From assembly GCA_024195265.1 (NCBI GenBank), contig JAJLRJ010000005.1, positions 19,090,036 through 19,154,035 of the forward strand: a stretch of 64,000 nucleotides of DNA, written 5' to 3'. Of this stretch, positions 1 to 11,354 are shown in pieces. The position numbers and the translations under genes are program-made. Position 1 is the stretch's first letter. Every line of letters begins with the position of its first letter. The notes beneath the pieces were generated by a model that was given only the letters and a program-made list of their open reading frames with translations, searched no databases and was not told where the DNA came from. Source of the DNA: Dendrophyllia cribrosa (taxonomy: Eukaryota; Cnidaria; Anthozoa; Scleractinia; Dendrophylliidae).

Positions 1-1391
1 AGCGACGCTGAGCCCCTCCTCAACTGGATCCACTAGCTCATATGATATCATGTTAAAGTATACAAAACTAGTTTGCGCGTAAGTGTTTATAAGTAAATAT
101 CACTTAAAACAAAGTAGCCGTTTGCGGAGCCATAGAGTTGTAGACGTTTTGTTTTCTCAAGTTCTCCAAACTAGTGTCGGTTGTAATGAACCGTTTTGAT
201 TGCATTTGCTGGATAGTTTCTGTGTATGTTAAAATAGGCTGGCATTTAACCCTTATCAAAGCGGCGGTTGTGCGAAATAAAGACACTGGTGAATAAAAAT
301 TATGCGTCATAAAATTCCCCAACCAACTCCCCACTTACTCCTAGTGAGGACTAAGTCTTGCGTTACAATATAATACTTCTGCATATTGCGTGACAGGGCA
401 CTGTTGCGATCATATTTCAGTTGTCGTTTCGGCGCCTTGCAAGACCTTTCAAGTTGGCCAGAAATTTGCCCGTTTCACCCTTAAAAGTTAGAGATACCGA
501 GAAAATTATCAGATACAAAGCTTAGGGAGATACATATAAAAGTCACTACCAATGCACGTAAAGAAAATAGGACGTCAAAGGCGAGAATTTAGCTAGGGAT
601 GGAATACACTTCAACAGTGGTCTGGAAATGTTTCTTCAATCCCGGTTCGAACAGAACAAATACAAGAATTACAGGACTGTAAATCCTCCGAGAATCCAGG
701 TAAGCTGCATAATAAGTGTTAATTTCAAGGGGATTTTGAATTTGGATAGCTTTTAGAGCAACTGCATCGTTTTCGGGACGATTGTATAGTTGGTTAGACA
801 AAGTCGGTACCGAATGTTTACATTTCTGCCTGTAAGCTTAGCCCAATTTAGGTCAAATAACATGCAGCCGGTCTCCTCAGAATCAAATTTTACCAAACAA
901 ATTTTTATGCACAGCTGAAATATAACTCATGTACTTGCTATTTTGAAAGTTTGAAGGATTTACGAGTTATACCGAGTGTGTTTTTAATAATTCGAAAACA
1001 GTGTATAATTCGGTATTTTTAAAATCTGAAATTTTATCAACTTTTGCAAAGCCGCCAAAAATAAAATAAAAGCGCTTTATTTTTCTATTATAGCTCAAAC
1101 AGCTCAGAATTATCTTCTTAATCAAGTGATTTGAAAATAATTATAATATTTTGCTTTGCGCGTGTGCGCGAGATCGATTTGAACCTCTCGGTATTTGAGG
1201 TCGGATTTGTGATTTTTGGGCAAATCAGGCCGTCTTGAGCTTTTCATTATTTTCTAAAAAAATCTTTAACTCCACAAGAAAATAAGTTTCTCACATTTAC
1301 TAGGACACATTAGGGTATCTCTGGGTGAAATATTTGGGTGCTTGATATTTCGACCTCCTGCCAGGTTTTTCGGATCTCACCCGGTCGGTAG
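1..1391. other. Intergenic, no supported gene
   Basis: I see only short open frames without recognisable domains. The sequence is AT-rich and single-copy looking within the window. The last ~80 bases may be the 5' edge of the Penelope-like element that follows, but no terminal repeat is visible there. Confidence 0.5.
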
Positions 1392-3578
1392 AGAGAGTCG
1401 CTCTTAATAGGTCCTCAATTATCCGGCGACCATTCATTCGATAGTCACAATGGCGTCGTTACCATTCCGGAAAATTTGCCGCTTTCTAACCCAGAGAGGT
1501 CTGTTCTTAGTAAAGGTTTAAACTTTGTTCCTATAGCGAAACAAACCGACGAATTTTCAGTCAAACAAGATGTTGAAAAATTCCTTCGCCGCGTGCAATT
1601 AAGAGCTTTTTTCCATGACAAAGAAGACAATTCTAACACCTCGGAAAAAGATGTTTTTGAAACACTCAACGTTCGCAAATCAAAATGGACTCCCCCAGAG
1701 GGCCAGTTTTCTTCTCTAGATTTTTTCGTCAAAAAATGTCGTCACGATGTCCAAAAACTTAATTTCAACCGCCACACCAAAATTTCCAACCTTTCAACAG
1801 GAGAGTGGGCAGCGCTCAAAAGTCTTAGCAAACGACGCGACATTGTTATCAAAGCGGCCGACAAAGGCGGCGTGGTAGTTGTTTGGCGGACCGACCTTTA
1901 CCGACAAGAAGCTTTTCGGCAACTTTCTGACACCGCTTTCTATGCCAAAGTTGATAAAGATCTCACTTCTACCAACCAAAAAATTGTCAAAGAAACTATC
2001 CAAGACCTCATTACTAAACAACAATTACCAGTTTCCGCCAACAATCTCATCATCACTACTCCTAGAACCTCACGCGTTTATTTCAAACCAAAAATTCATA
2101 AACCAAACAATCCGGGCCGACCAACTGTTTCCGCTTGTAGCTGTCCTACCGAACTAATTTCTAGCTATTTAGACAAAATCATGGCCCCCATTGTCAAATC
2201 ACTACCCTCGTACATTAAGGACACCAATCACGCACTCGAAATTTTCCGGAATTTCAGTTTTCCCAGCGAAAAAAAATTAATTTTGACTATGGACATTACC
2301 TCTTTGTATACCGTCATCCCCAATAACGAAGGACTTCAAGCACTAAAATATTTTTTCGACCAGCGCTCCATTCAAAACCCAAGCTCAGAAACACTGCTCC
2401 GCTTAGCCGAATTAGTTTTGACACTTAACTGTTTTTCATTTTCCCAAAACTACTACAAACAAGTAAATGGAGTCGCCATGGGCACCAAAATGGGACCAAG
2501 CTACGCTAACCTTTTTGTAGGCTACGTCGAAGACAAATTTTTTAATCAATACCACGGAACCAAACCCGAACTCTACGGCCGCTACATCGATGATTGCATT
2601 GGCGCTACCTCTTCCAGTAAAGAGGAACTTAATCAATTCATAACTTCTGTCAATACTTTTCATCCAGCTCTAAAATATACCTGGGAAATTTCCGAAACCT
2701 CAGTCGCTTTTCTTGACATTAATATTTCAATCAACAGTAACTGTTTATCCACAAGTGTGCACTACAAACCTACAGATTCCCACAGTTATCTGTTACATTC
2801 ATCCTCACATCCATCGCACATTAAAAACGCCATTCCGTATTCTCAATTTCTCAGACTTCGACGTCTATGTAGTGATGACTCTGATTTTTCCAACAAGTCA
2901 GAAGAAATGTGCCAGTTTTTCAAGAAACGTGGGTACCCTGACTCTGTTGTTAACACGGGCCAACAACGTGCACAACAGATCGACAGACAATCAGCACTAC
3001 AAACGCCACAGAAGGAAGAGAACGAGAGAATTCCATTCACCCTCACTTTCCACCCACACAACAACACAGTCAAAAGCATCATTTTAAAAAATTTCAAATT
3101 ACTCCAAAACGACCCCGAAACTGGCAGAATTTTTTCACAACCCCCACTAATTTCATTCAAACGTGACAAAAACATAGGCAACTTTCTAGTTACGAGCGCG
3201 CTGAAATCTGACGATGAACCGGGAACTTTTAAATGCACACGCACACGATGTAACACTTGTCCTTTCATTCACAACGCTGACAAAATAACAGGACCTAAAC
3301 GATCTATTAAAATCACTGATCGTTTTACATGCACCTCCGTAAATGTTATCTACTGCATAACATGTACTTTTTGCAAAAAGATATACATTGGCGAAACAGG
3401 GAGGAGACTGGGCGACCGTTTTCGTGAACATCTCCGAGACGTTGAAAAAAATGACAAAGACGCATCCAAACCAGTCGCGCGCCATTTTAATCTTACTAAC
3501 CATTCTAAACAACACATGACAATCTGCGGCCTTTCCCTACACCAGGGTAACACAGAACAGAAAGCCGTAAAAACCTAG
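1392..3578 (+). CDS. Penelope-like element ORF: reverse transcriptase + GIY-YIG endonuclease
   Basis: The open frame runs from just after a stop at 1389-1391. It has no ATG near its 5' end; a TTG lies at 1476. The N-terminal region matches the usual Penelope-like entry segment (LSKGLNFVP). Numbering from the TTG, the RT palm motifs are visible: motif A (TMDITSLYT) near residue 270, motif B (GVAMGTKMGPSYANLF) near 332, and motif C (YIDD) near 370. A CxxxxCxxC linker (CTRTRCNTC) lies near 590. The GIY-YIG nuclease begins near 624 (VIYCITC, then KIYIGETGRRLGDRFREH). Such proteins copy element RNA at a nicked target or telomeric end and cut DNA with the GIY-YIG domain. The RT core has no internal stop. 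Compared with the second copy at 32.2-33.3 kb, a 5-base insertion near 3557 shifts the frame and replaces the last ~25 residues. The missing ATG suggests 5' truncation or an upstream intron. Confidence 0.9.
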   Translation, partial: RESLLIGPQLSGDHSFDSHNGVVTIPENLPLSNPERSVLSKGLNFVPIAKQTDEFSVKQDVEKFLRRVQLRAFFHDKEDNSNTSEKDVFETLNVRKSKWTPPEGQFSSLDFFVKKCRHDVQKLNFNRHTKISNLSTGEWAALKSLSKRRDIVIKAADKGGVVVVWRTDLYRQEAFRQLSDTAFYAKVDKDLTSTNQKIVKETIQDLITKQQLPVSANNLIITTPRTSRVYFKPKIHKPNNPGRPTVSACSCPTELISSYLDKIMAPIVKSLPSYIKDTNHALEIFRNFSFPSEKKLILTMDITSLYTVIPNNEGLQALKYFFDQRSIQNPSSETLLRLAELVLTLNCFSFSQNYYKQVNGVAMGTKMGPSYANLFVGYVEDKFFNQYHGTKPELYGRYIDDCIGATSSSKEELNQFITSVNTFHPALKYTWEISETSVAFLDINISINSNCLSTSVHYKPTDSHSYLLHSSSHPSHIKNAIPYSQFLRLRRLCSDDSDFSNKSEEMCQFFKKRGYPDSVVNTGQQRAQQIDRQSALQTPQKEENERIPFTLTFHPHNNTVKSIILKNFKLLQNDPETGRIFSQPPLISFKRDKNIGNFLVTSALKSDDEPGTFKCTRTRCNTCPFIHNADKITGPKRSIKITDRFTCTSVNVIYCITCTFCKKIYIGETGRRLGDRFREHLRDVEKNDKDASKPVARHFNLTNHSKQHMTICGLSLHQGNTEQKAVKT

Positions 3579-3920
3579 AACAAAAAATCATCTTTCAAAT
3601 CGGCACTCTCAAACCCCACGGAATCAACGAACGCTTTTCATTCAACTAATTTACATTTGTTTTTCACGTCACCAAATTTCCACCAATAGCGTAGCTCCAC
3701 CGCTTACTATATAAAACCACACACTACCCACAATTCCTTGATTCGCTCCGACGAAGGGCTAGCGCTCGAAACGTCAGCTACTTGAATCTTTTTACGGTGG
3801 TCAATTTACCTTATCGACTCAGTCGATAAAACTAAATTCTCGTGTTTCATCCCCCCCCCCCCCCCCCCCCCCCACCGACGCAGCACCACAGTCACAGTTC
3901 TCTAGAAACTAACCCGATTC
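3579..3920 (+). mobile_element. 3' region of the Penelope-like element, with hammerhead-like motif and poly(C)
   Basis: This segment is shared with the inverted copy at 31970-32220, so it belongs to the element. It contains the block GACGAAGGGC...GCTCGAAACGTC (3750-3775), an ACTCAGT-type palindrome near 3820 (CGACTCAGTCG), a run of 23 C (3851-3873) and a tail ending near CTCTAGAAACTAACC. The C run is only six bases long in the other copy, so it has expanded here. Confidence 0.75.
3736..3790 (+). ncRNA. Degenerate hammerhead-ribozyme-like motif
   Basis: The order of parts fits a type I hammerhead: CCGACGA (3748-3754), a short hairpin GGGC/GCTC, GAAA (3768-3771), then CGTC. Helix I can form from GCT/AGC plus a distal GATTC/GAATC pair across an internal loop. 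Two departures from the canonical core make activity doubtful: C replaces the U of CUGANGA, and one extra A sits before helix II. Helix III is only the palindrome ACGT, which would need a dimer. The motif is conserved in all three copies in the window (here, ~32090 minus, ~33395 plus). Confidence 0.45.
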
Positions 3921-5452
3921 ATTCAGTAAAACCACTCTAACAGAAAATGATTTTCTACCCAGTGTGTTCAGTGCTAAACCATATTCAATTACAATATGAA
4001 ACATTCATAGTATATGAATTCCATATTCAATTAGAATATGGAATATACTCTGGCTGATGAACTTAATTTGAGCTTCGACAGCTTGACCGCTTTTAAAACT
4101 TGCTATGCTCCAATACTATTTTAAATCTGTTGAAAACTTTGACTGCGATAATTAACCATCGTAGGTTGACAGTGTGATTGAAATGCAATAGTTCCCGTAG
4201 CCTCGTCCATCCTGTGTCATGTTGTAGTTAGTATTTGTCTGTTCGTTTATATTAGCCAGAATTGTATTGTATTGTTTTTAATCTAATGGGCCCCACGCTG
4301 TTGCGGTCACCCAGCCAATTTATCTACTGATGTTATTAATTTGTGTTATGCTTATTTGTTCCTCGGCGAAGCTAATAAATTAAAATAAATTAAATTAAAC
4401 CAGAAGCCACAGAAAGAAGATCTGAGATTGTCCTGCTATTGCGTGATGTAGTAGTTAGTGTTGGTCCGGAGGTTCTGTTGTTGCTGTTTTTTTTGGAAAT
4501 GTTATTATCACAAGAGCATTGCCAAAACAGATGATATTACGATTTCATAAGTAACAAGACGCTGTGGGAGCGTATACTTGGGCGTCGTTGTATTAGGCAT
4601 ATTGGAGAATAATTGTCTTGGGAATCTGCATGCACGTTATTTCACGTTTGATGATTGGGAGTATTCGGATAGTGTGAGTAATCTAACAAAGAAGCGCGTT
4701 AACCGTCTAAAACAAGAAGACACAGTACACTTAGCGTGTGAGATCGCACGCAAATTATTAAAGTAGCGTGTCCACTGTGTCAAAAGACGAGTACACACTG
4801 AAAAATACAAATCGATGCCTACTTTGTACTTACCGTTGCAAAAAGGCCGTATGTCAGAGTTTCCCGATGGTTGTTATTGGTTTTAGCTAAATCTTGTAAC
4901 TAGCTGGTCTGTGTTTCCGACACTTTTGAAGTGAATGCAAATGTAGCCGCAAAGTGGCCTTTCGAAGCCATGATGTAATTGCCTGGTCCGGACCCGAGGT
5001 CAAAACAACTTTTCCAATTGAAAGTTTTGCTGGAAGTATTCCCGCCGTTATTATAATAAAGTTTGAATGAAACTTACAAATTTAATCAAAGTTAACGACA
5101 GAAGTGATAATTTAGGAGGAGAGAAACAAATTTTGCCCTTTGAAATATATTTTTTCAGTTGAGGTAAAAATGTTGCAATTTGCATTATGTGAAAGTAATT
5201 TGAAACCTTTCCAGTAACGCATAACGCAGCTGTTTCGTAAAACATCTCGCAATCAGACACACGAAAATATATCCAGTTTTTATTCCTCTGTATCCGAAAC
5301 ACAGAAAAAAAAATTAAATGAAAAAGTGATCGCTTTAAGGTTATTTTTGCCCGAGAAATATTCACTAGCGGAAGCAAAACTCGCAAGAAACGTCTCGCAA
5401 GACACCGCGTGCATTGTTTACATCTTCTCTCGGCGGTGAATGTTTGCACCCA
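3921..5452. other. Intergenic; possible LINE 3' tail near 4250-4400
   Basis: No supported gene is present. A stretch around 4285-4400 ends in an A/T-rich tail of repeated TAAAT-type words, which resembles the 3' end of a non-LTR retrotransposon. A 62-codon open frame at 4578-4766 has no recognisable motif and I do not call it. Confidence 0.35.
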
Positions 5453-5461
5453 AAGTTTCAA

Positions 5462-5704
5462 TGTCTAAAATAGGGAACAAGGAATAGGAGAATCGGGGAA
5501 CGGGGAATCTACTAAAATGAGGAATCTCTAAAATAGGGAATCTCTAAAATGGGGAATCTCTAAAATAGGGAATCTCTAAAATGAGGAATCTCTAAAATAG
5601 GGAATCTCTAAAATGGGGAATCTCTAAAATAGGGAATCTCTAAAATGGGGAATCTCTAAAATAGGGAATCTCTAAAATAGGGAATCTCTAAAATAGGGAA
5701 TCTT
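5462..5704. repeat. 16-bp minisatellite in left arm
   Basis: About a dozen tandem units of the type AATCTCTAAAATAGGG, with A/G variation at one position, fill the outer part of the left terminal repeat. The right arm has only three matching units plus a CCCCGTT-type array (7985-8130). Confidence 0.85.
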
Positions 5705-6159
5705 AAAAGCAGCTGTTACGAGAAATGAGATCACAGCAGTTTTGTCAAGGCGGCCGTAAGTAAAGCTGTCCGCTCACGATAAAAATTTCGCTCAGAAAAC
5801 TCTGACTGAAATTGAAGATGGCTACAAACTAGAAGTCAGGTGATGCGTTAATTCATTTACCGTGTTTTGTGACAAATCATGTTACGACACTTAGTGTCTG
5901 GTTCATAAGTTTGGCAATGTGTAAATATCCGGTCTCGATTGCGAAACCGTCACACAAGTAAAAAAATAGTCGCCCAACTGGCGCATGTGACTACTGCTAT
6001 GATGTCAGTATAAGGTGAAAATGCGAAATGTAGAATTGTCCCATAAATGCGGTTCTGTGGATAAGAATCGAAGCAAATGTTTAAAATAATGATGAATCTT
6101 TGTGATTAACCTCCGAAGAGTCAATATTTTAGTCAGTTTTCCTCATACCAGGCTTTTAT

Positions 6160-6263
6160 GTATAAAATACCGACCTAAAAGCTGAAAAATACTCAGGCAA
6201 CCTTTCATCTGAGCGGTTAGTAACAAAATATGAAAGATGTGAGAAGTAAATGTTGTAAAATTA
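6160..6263. repeat. Direct repeat, copy 1 (partner 7107-7212)
   Basis: About 100 bases starting CGACCTAAAAGCTGAAAAAT recur with few changes at 7107-7212 in the same orientation. Both copies lie inside the long-TIR element. Confidence 0.75.
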
Positions 6264-6392
6264 ACAGGGCTCGAGAAAATTATTTCCCATTAATTGTAAA
6301 GGCGAACTTGAGATAACAGAAAATAAAACTAGACTGGTCTAGACTGCAAAGAGACATCATATTATTAAATGCCATAAAGCAATCATTTTAAA

Positions 6393-6787
6393 CACAGGGA
6401 GCCCATACAATCTGTTTGTGTAACATGACCGTTTGTAATTTTATAGGAAATGTATGGGATTTACCTAAATGTCATATTATGGCGACGTATCGCCAAATGT
6501 ATGTACTGATCAACGCTAAATAAACGTTAAATTACCTTATTTGTTGTGTGTTGTTGTACGTCAACAGCGAACTCAGAATCCTTCAAAATCGCTCAAAATA
6601 TCACTTTTGCGGCAAAAGGACGACAACACACAACAAATAAGGTAATTTAACGTTTATTTAGCGTTGATCAGTACATACATTTGGCGATACGTCGCCATAA
6701 AATGAAATTTAGGTAAATCCCATACATTTCCTATAAAATTACAAACGGTCATTATGTTACACAAAAAGATTGTATGGGCTCCCTGTG
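6393..6787. mobile_element. hAT-like palindromic MITE with 8-bp TSD
   Basis: The element starts CACAGGGAGCCCATACAA and ends in the inverted sequence. The arms are ~170 bp each, with only ~45 bases between them. ATTTTAAA flanks both ends exactly (6385-6392 and 6788-6795). An 8-bp duplication and CAGGG-type ends are typical of hAT elements. It has no coding capacity and sits inside the 5461-8142 element. Confidence 0.85.
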
Positions 6788-7728
6788 ATTTTAAATAACT
6801 AAAGGGCGATAAAATTTTTTGTTTGAAGGACGATTTTGCTTTTCTGTTTATACGAAAGCGACGAAGGAAAGAATGAAACTGCATTGAGTTCTAATTTGTT
6901 ATGCGTAAAATCATGCGGACCTTCAAGGCATCACGTTTCATTCAGTAGCATAAACAAACAGGTCAAAGAGGTCACGCAAACGTTTTTTTCCAAAGTGAAA
7001 AGAAAGTATCTTTCTTGTTCAAGAGTTTGAATGATTTTGAAATTGATTAGATTTCTATATTTACAAATTCAAAATAAGTTAAAAAGGAGCTAGGAACACC
7101 ATAGAAATTCGCCGTAAATATCGACCTAAAAGCTGAAAAATACTCACGCAACCTTTCATCTGATCTGTTAGAAACAAAATATGAAAGCTGGGAGAAGTAA
7201 ATGTTGTAAAATCTAAAACAACAATTCGTCTCAAATGCCAAAGATACGATGCATGAAGATACGTGTACTGAGATCGGAGAAAACACCAGACCACGAGGCA
7301 GCCGAGGTTTTCGTTTGTCATGGGGGTGGGGGTTGGGCAATCAAGTTCTTCTGAAAACAAGTAACTGTAATCGTAGGTCGAATTCGTAGGTCAGTCATCG
7401 CTTTCGTACCTTATAAATTCTCAACTTGAAGATATCGTGGGAGACGACGGAGCACCGCCTTTCTAATCTTGTACAGCCAACTTAAAATCAAGATTGGAAG
7501 GAATAACCAGAATAACCTTCTCGCAGTTCTCGTCCTACACGTTTTGGAACTGACCGCGGGCATGACGCCGGCACGAAAAAACGCAAAGCGGTCACGTTCG
7601 CGAGCTTACGCGATCTTGCAGATATATCGAGCTTTTCTCTCCGGGTGTTCAAAAACGTAACGAGAAGTTGTTAATTGTAATTTTTCTTTCAAACTTACCA
7701 GAAAGCAGAGTGAGTTTTTTTAGAGTTT

Positions 7729-8142
7729 TTTTTTACTTGTGTGACGGTTTCGCAATCGAGACCGGATATTTACACATTGCCAAACTTATGAACCAGACAC
7801 TAAGTGTCGTAACATGATTTGTCACAAAACACGGTAAATGAATTAACGCATCACCTGACTTCTAGTTTGTAGCCATCTTCAATTTCAGTCAGAGTTTTCT
7901 GAGCGAAATTTTTATCGTGAGCGGACAGCTTTACTTACGGCCGCCTTGACAAAACTGCTGTGATCTCATTTCTCGTAACAGCTGCTTTTAAGATTCCCTA
8001 TTTTAGAGATTCCCTATTTTAGAGATTCCCTATTTTAGAGATTCCGCATTTAGTAGATTCCCCGTTCCCCGTTCCCCGTTCCCCGTTCCCCGTTCCCCGT
8101 TCCCCGTTCCCCGATTCCCCGTTCGCTATTTTAGACATAGCC
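7729..8142. repeat. Right terminal inverted repeat of the 5461-8142 element
   Basis: Positions 7729-7990 are the reverse complement of 5705-5966. They are followed by three 16-bp minisatellite units and then a CCCCGTT tandem array to about 8130. Confidence 0.85.
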
Positions 8143-8511
8143 AAGTTTCAGTTGTCTGTTCTGTTCTTTCAACTTCACGAAATAAAAATTAATGAAAGGC
8201 AAACAACCGAAAGAAGTGAAATTAATTGGGATTCCTACCACGCTTATATTTCTTCCTTCGCTGTCCACTGTTCACTTCTTATTAAATGAGCGCTTACATG
8301 TATGTATTCGTCTAAATTATCTTCTTCATGTTTTAGCGGGTTTCCGTCATGAAGGTATCGTAGAATTAATCGCGAGTGTCAAATACTTTCGCAGTGTCTT
8401 CTTGAGTAATTTCCTTATGCATATTGAATATGAAACTGTTAGATGCAACAGAGAAAACACAACTCGCACTTTGTGACGTTCGCCTCGCATCAACAAACAA
8501 CAGGTGTACTC

Positions 8512-8904
8512 CACCGCGGTCAAACGAGAGAAATTTGCAAAAGTTAACCAAAGTACTTCAAAGTTAAGGTTGTCATTTTCACTGTTTATTAAAAGTTTCA
8601 TATATTGACAATACACTGTCAACTCACTAAACGTTTTGAAAGTTTACTAAAAAAAAGTTCTAAGCGTTTGAAAACTACGAACCGCAGAACTGTCGGCGCC
8701 ATTTGCCAACACAATTTTGCTCAGGCACGAAGCGTTTTGATCAGTTTTCAACGATCGAAAAGAAGCTCGTTATTTTGAGCCGGAAAGATGAAAAGATAGG
8801 TACATAAACTAATTATTTTATACATCCTTGCCCACGTTTCCACTTAATTCTAAATGAATCCCACCAAATAAAACGAAAAACGCCTCGGACGTGTGACCGC
8901 GGTG
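8512..8904. mobile_element. MITE family 'CACCGCGGTCA', copy 1
   Basis: It starts CACCGCGGTCAAACGAGAG and ends GTGTGACCGCGGTG. A second copy lies in the opposite orientation at 59809-60189, which defines the ends. It has no coding sequence. Confidence 0.75.
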
Positions 8905-10053
8905 AAGGTTTGAATAATCCCGCCGTCCCCAGAGTTGCGCAATACTGCACATTTGTGGACGACCAAACTGCATTTTAATACTTGGTCGCTACGCCCAAGT
9001 AATAAAATATTATTTTTATATTATTACATACAAATTATTTACTTACAATTTTGTGTTGCTCTTGATAAAGGCAATGATTCTCCGTACTGACAAAAATAAT
9101 ATATGACCATATATATAAGAAATAGAATCAAATGAGAGTTGTCGCCTGTGTTCACCTAGTTGTTATTGAAGATTCATTCAGTTATCGCCTATGTTTAATT
9201 TACTTTATTACGACTTACTTTATTTGCATGTTTTGTCTTGTTTTAAGTTCTGTTAGCAAATGTCGCAAATGTCGTTTGACTAAGATCATTTTGTAACATA
9301 TAATACGAAACTTTACCTCGAAAAAATAAACCCTCATTTAAATCAGTCCTCCTGTATTTATCTTCGTATAACAGAACGAAAGCTTTCGTTGTTTTATTGT
9401 TTCTAGCTGAACTAGCCGTTTTGTACTTTACGAACATAATTTCGTTTTATGACCTGTTACATAAAGGAACATTAGTTTTACGAATTTTGTAAATAGATTT
9501 CTAGCTGCTTTACTTTCTGATGAATAGAATAGAATAAGATTTCGATCTCCTAGTTTAATTAGCTTTAGTGACAACATAAATTCTGGCTCTAGTTACATTA
9601 TTATTCTTTTTGTTGTAAAGTGTTTTGAATCATATACTGCTCTCACTGCTGTCTACAAATAGACCTTGCTTGTAATCGTTACTTTGTCTCTCGCAGCTCA
9701 CAGTGATCACAGTCTACGATTTTTAGTTTGAGTTGAGATTAAACTGTGTGGATCTAGTTTATGTTTGATTCAGTGCTGTCCGTTAAAAATCTAGTTGGAG
9801 TTGATCTTAGTACCGAGGAAACGTGACGAGTTTCTTTTTCCGTAAAAAGCGACTCACTCAGAGCTTTCCGCAGATTTAGTCAGTGCATTTTCCCGCCAAA
9901 TTTCCCGTCATCGACGTCAAAAGCCCATTGTTACACTCGATCAGAAAATCACACGTCACAGTTGTATCTAGTAAATAGGACTAATTATCAAGGTAGAACT
10001 TTTATGCTTAATGTAGGGAACTGTGAAAAACAGCAACAAAAACAAAGCAAATA
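8905..10053. other. Intergenic, nothing recognised
   Basis: AT-rich DNA with short open frames only; no repeat structure is evident by eye. Confidence 0.4.
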
Positions 10054-10949
10054 CAGTCGAACCTCCGGTTGCGACCACCTCTCGTAAGCGACCACCTCTC
10101 CTCAGCGACCAGTTTTCCAAAATACCAAAAGTTTCCAAGTCAAATCACTATATTTGGAACCTCGTGTAAGCGACCACCTCTCGTAAGCGACCGCGACCAC
10201 TTTTAGAGCTAAAAGTTTGAAATTTTCTTCTGTTTTTAACCTCCCGTAAGCGACCACTTGAAGCTACTTGACAAATAATAGAGCGGAAATTGGATAATGA
10301 GGTGTTGTAACATTATCGCATTCCTCAAGACAAGTCCTGTTTTTCTCGTTCAAAGCCTATGCCGAACTCAAATTCTCAAATTCTTCTACAAATGGTAGGA
10401 TGGTTTAGTTTCCGAGCTGTAAACGATGTTTTTGACTGTTCGGCCTCAATTTGGTTAGATAATGGCCATAAAATGGCATTTGTAGCCTGAATCGAAAAAG
10501 GGTTAATGTACAGTTTTTACGCTTGTTAACATGTAAATCACCAGTAATATAAAAAGGCTGTCAAATTTAAAGCTAGCAATCCAATCCTTATTAGTTCATG
10601 TTCAGTTCCCCTTAACGTTTAGACAACATTAAAGATTCAATTTGTAACTATCGCGAGACTTGTTCGACCTTGTTCGACCATTCGCCTTATTAGGTAAATT
10701 AACAGGAGCGAACCGTGAAACTCTGAATAAATATTTTGAAAAACTTAAACTGAGTATTTTTGTGACTACTAAAAGTTATTACATGGGTTTAGATGGGCAT
10801 TGGCACATGGGATAAGTCTCCGCTGTTACCATATGCTAATAAGGCTAAATTTTGACCCAATATGGTCTGACCTCTCGTAAGCGACCGCCTCCCGTAAGCG
10901 ACCACCTAGGCTTGACATTTTGGGTGGTCGCTTACGGGAGGTTCGACTC
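10054..10949. mobile_element. Tigger/pogo-like non-autonomous transposon
   Basis: The ends are CAGTCGAACCTCCGG and its inverse GGAGGTTCGACT, with TA on both sides. CAGT(C/T)GAACC ends and a TA target are typical of the pogo/Tigger branch of Tc1-mariner. Subterminal GTAAGCGACCACCT words occur several times in both orientations. No transposase frame is present. Confidence 0.75.
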
Positions 10950-11192
10950 TAATCGCAAAACGTGTACATATCAAAGATAGAAAGTAGCAAACGGAAGTTC
11001 TAAATTAAAGTTATCGCTCAGAATGTCAGCAGGTTTGATGTTCGCATGTATCCAAAAGCTGAGAGAAGAGATGAAAGGCAAAACACAGCGCAAAAAAGTC
11101 GGTAAAAAAAGTGACAAACTGAACATGTCACACTTAAGAAGCTAAATCAGTGAGCGTACAAAGAAAAATAGCCAAAGAAATCAAATAATAAC

Positions 11193-11347
11193 CAGGGGCG
11201 TAGCCAGGATTTTTTCAGAGGTACGCACAATCAATTTTGAAACACTCCCCCTTTCTCCTCCCCCCACCCTCAAGTCCCAAATCTTTCTTTTTTTCGACTT
11301 TTTCAGGTACGCACGTGCGTACGTGCGTACAGGTAGCTACGCCCCTG
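11193..11347. mobile_element. Short MITE 'CAGGGGCGTAGCC', copy 1
   Basis: It begins CAGGGGCGTAGCCAGG and ends GTAGCTACGCCCCTG. A related copy is at 63814-63970. CAGGGG ends suggest hAT, but the flanking duplication is imperfect. Confidence 0.7.
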
Positions 11348-11354
11348 ATAACTA

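Larger units (their letters stand above)
5461..8142. mobile_element. Non-autonomous DNA transposon with ~500-bp terminal inverted repeats
   Basis: The ends are inverted copies (ATGTCTAAAATAGGG at 5461; CTATTTTAGACAT ending at 8139). Each arm has an outer minisatellite and an inner block. The inner blocks (about 5705-5966 and 7729-7990) look identical over ~260 bp, which implies a recent insertion or gene conversion. AAGTTTCA occurs just outside both ends (5453-5460 and 8143-8150) and may be an 8-bp target duplication. No transposase frame is visible inside. A separate palindromic element is nested at 6393-6787. Confidence 0.7.

Noticed and set aside
5051..5461. 136-codon minus-strand frame next to the long-TIR element
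   Set aside because: No motif, AT-driven composition and no splice or start context.
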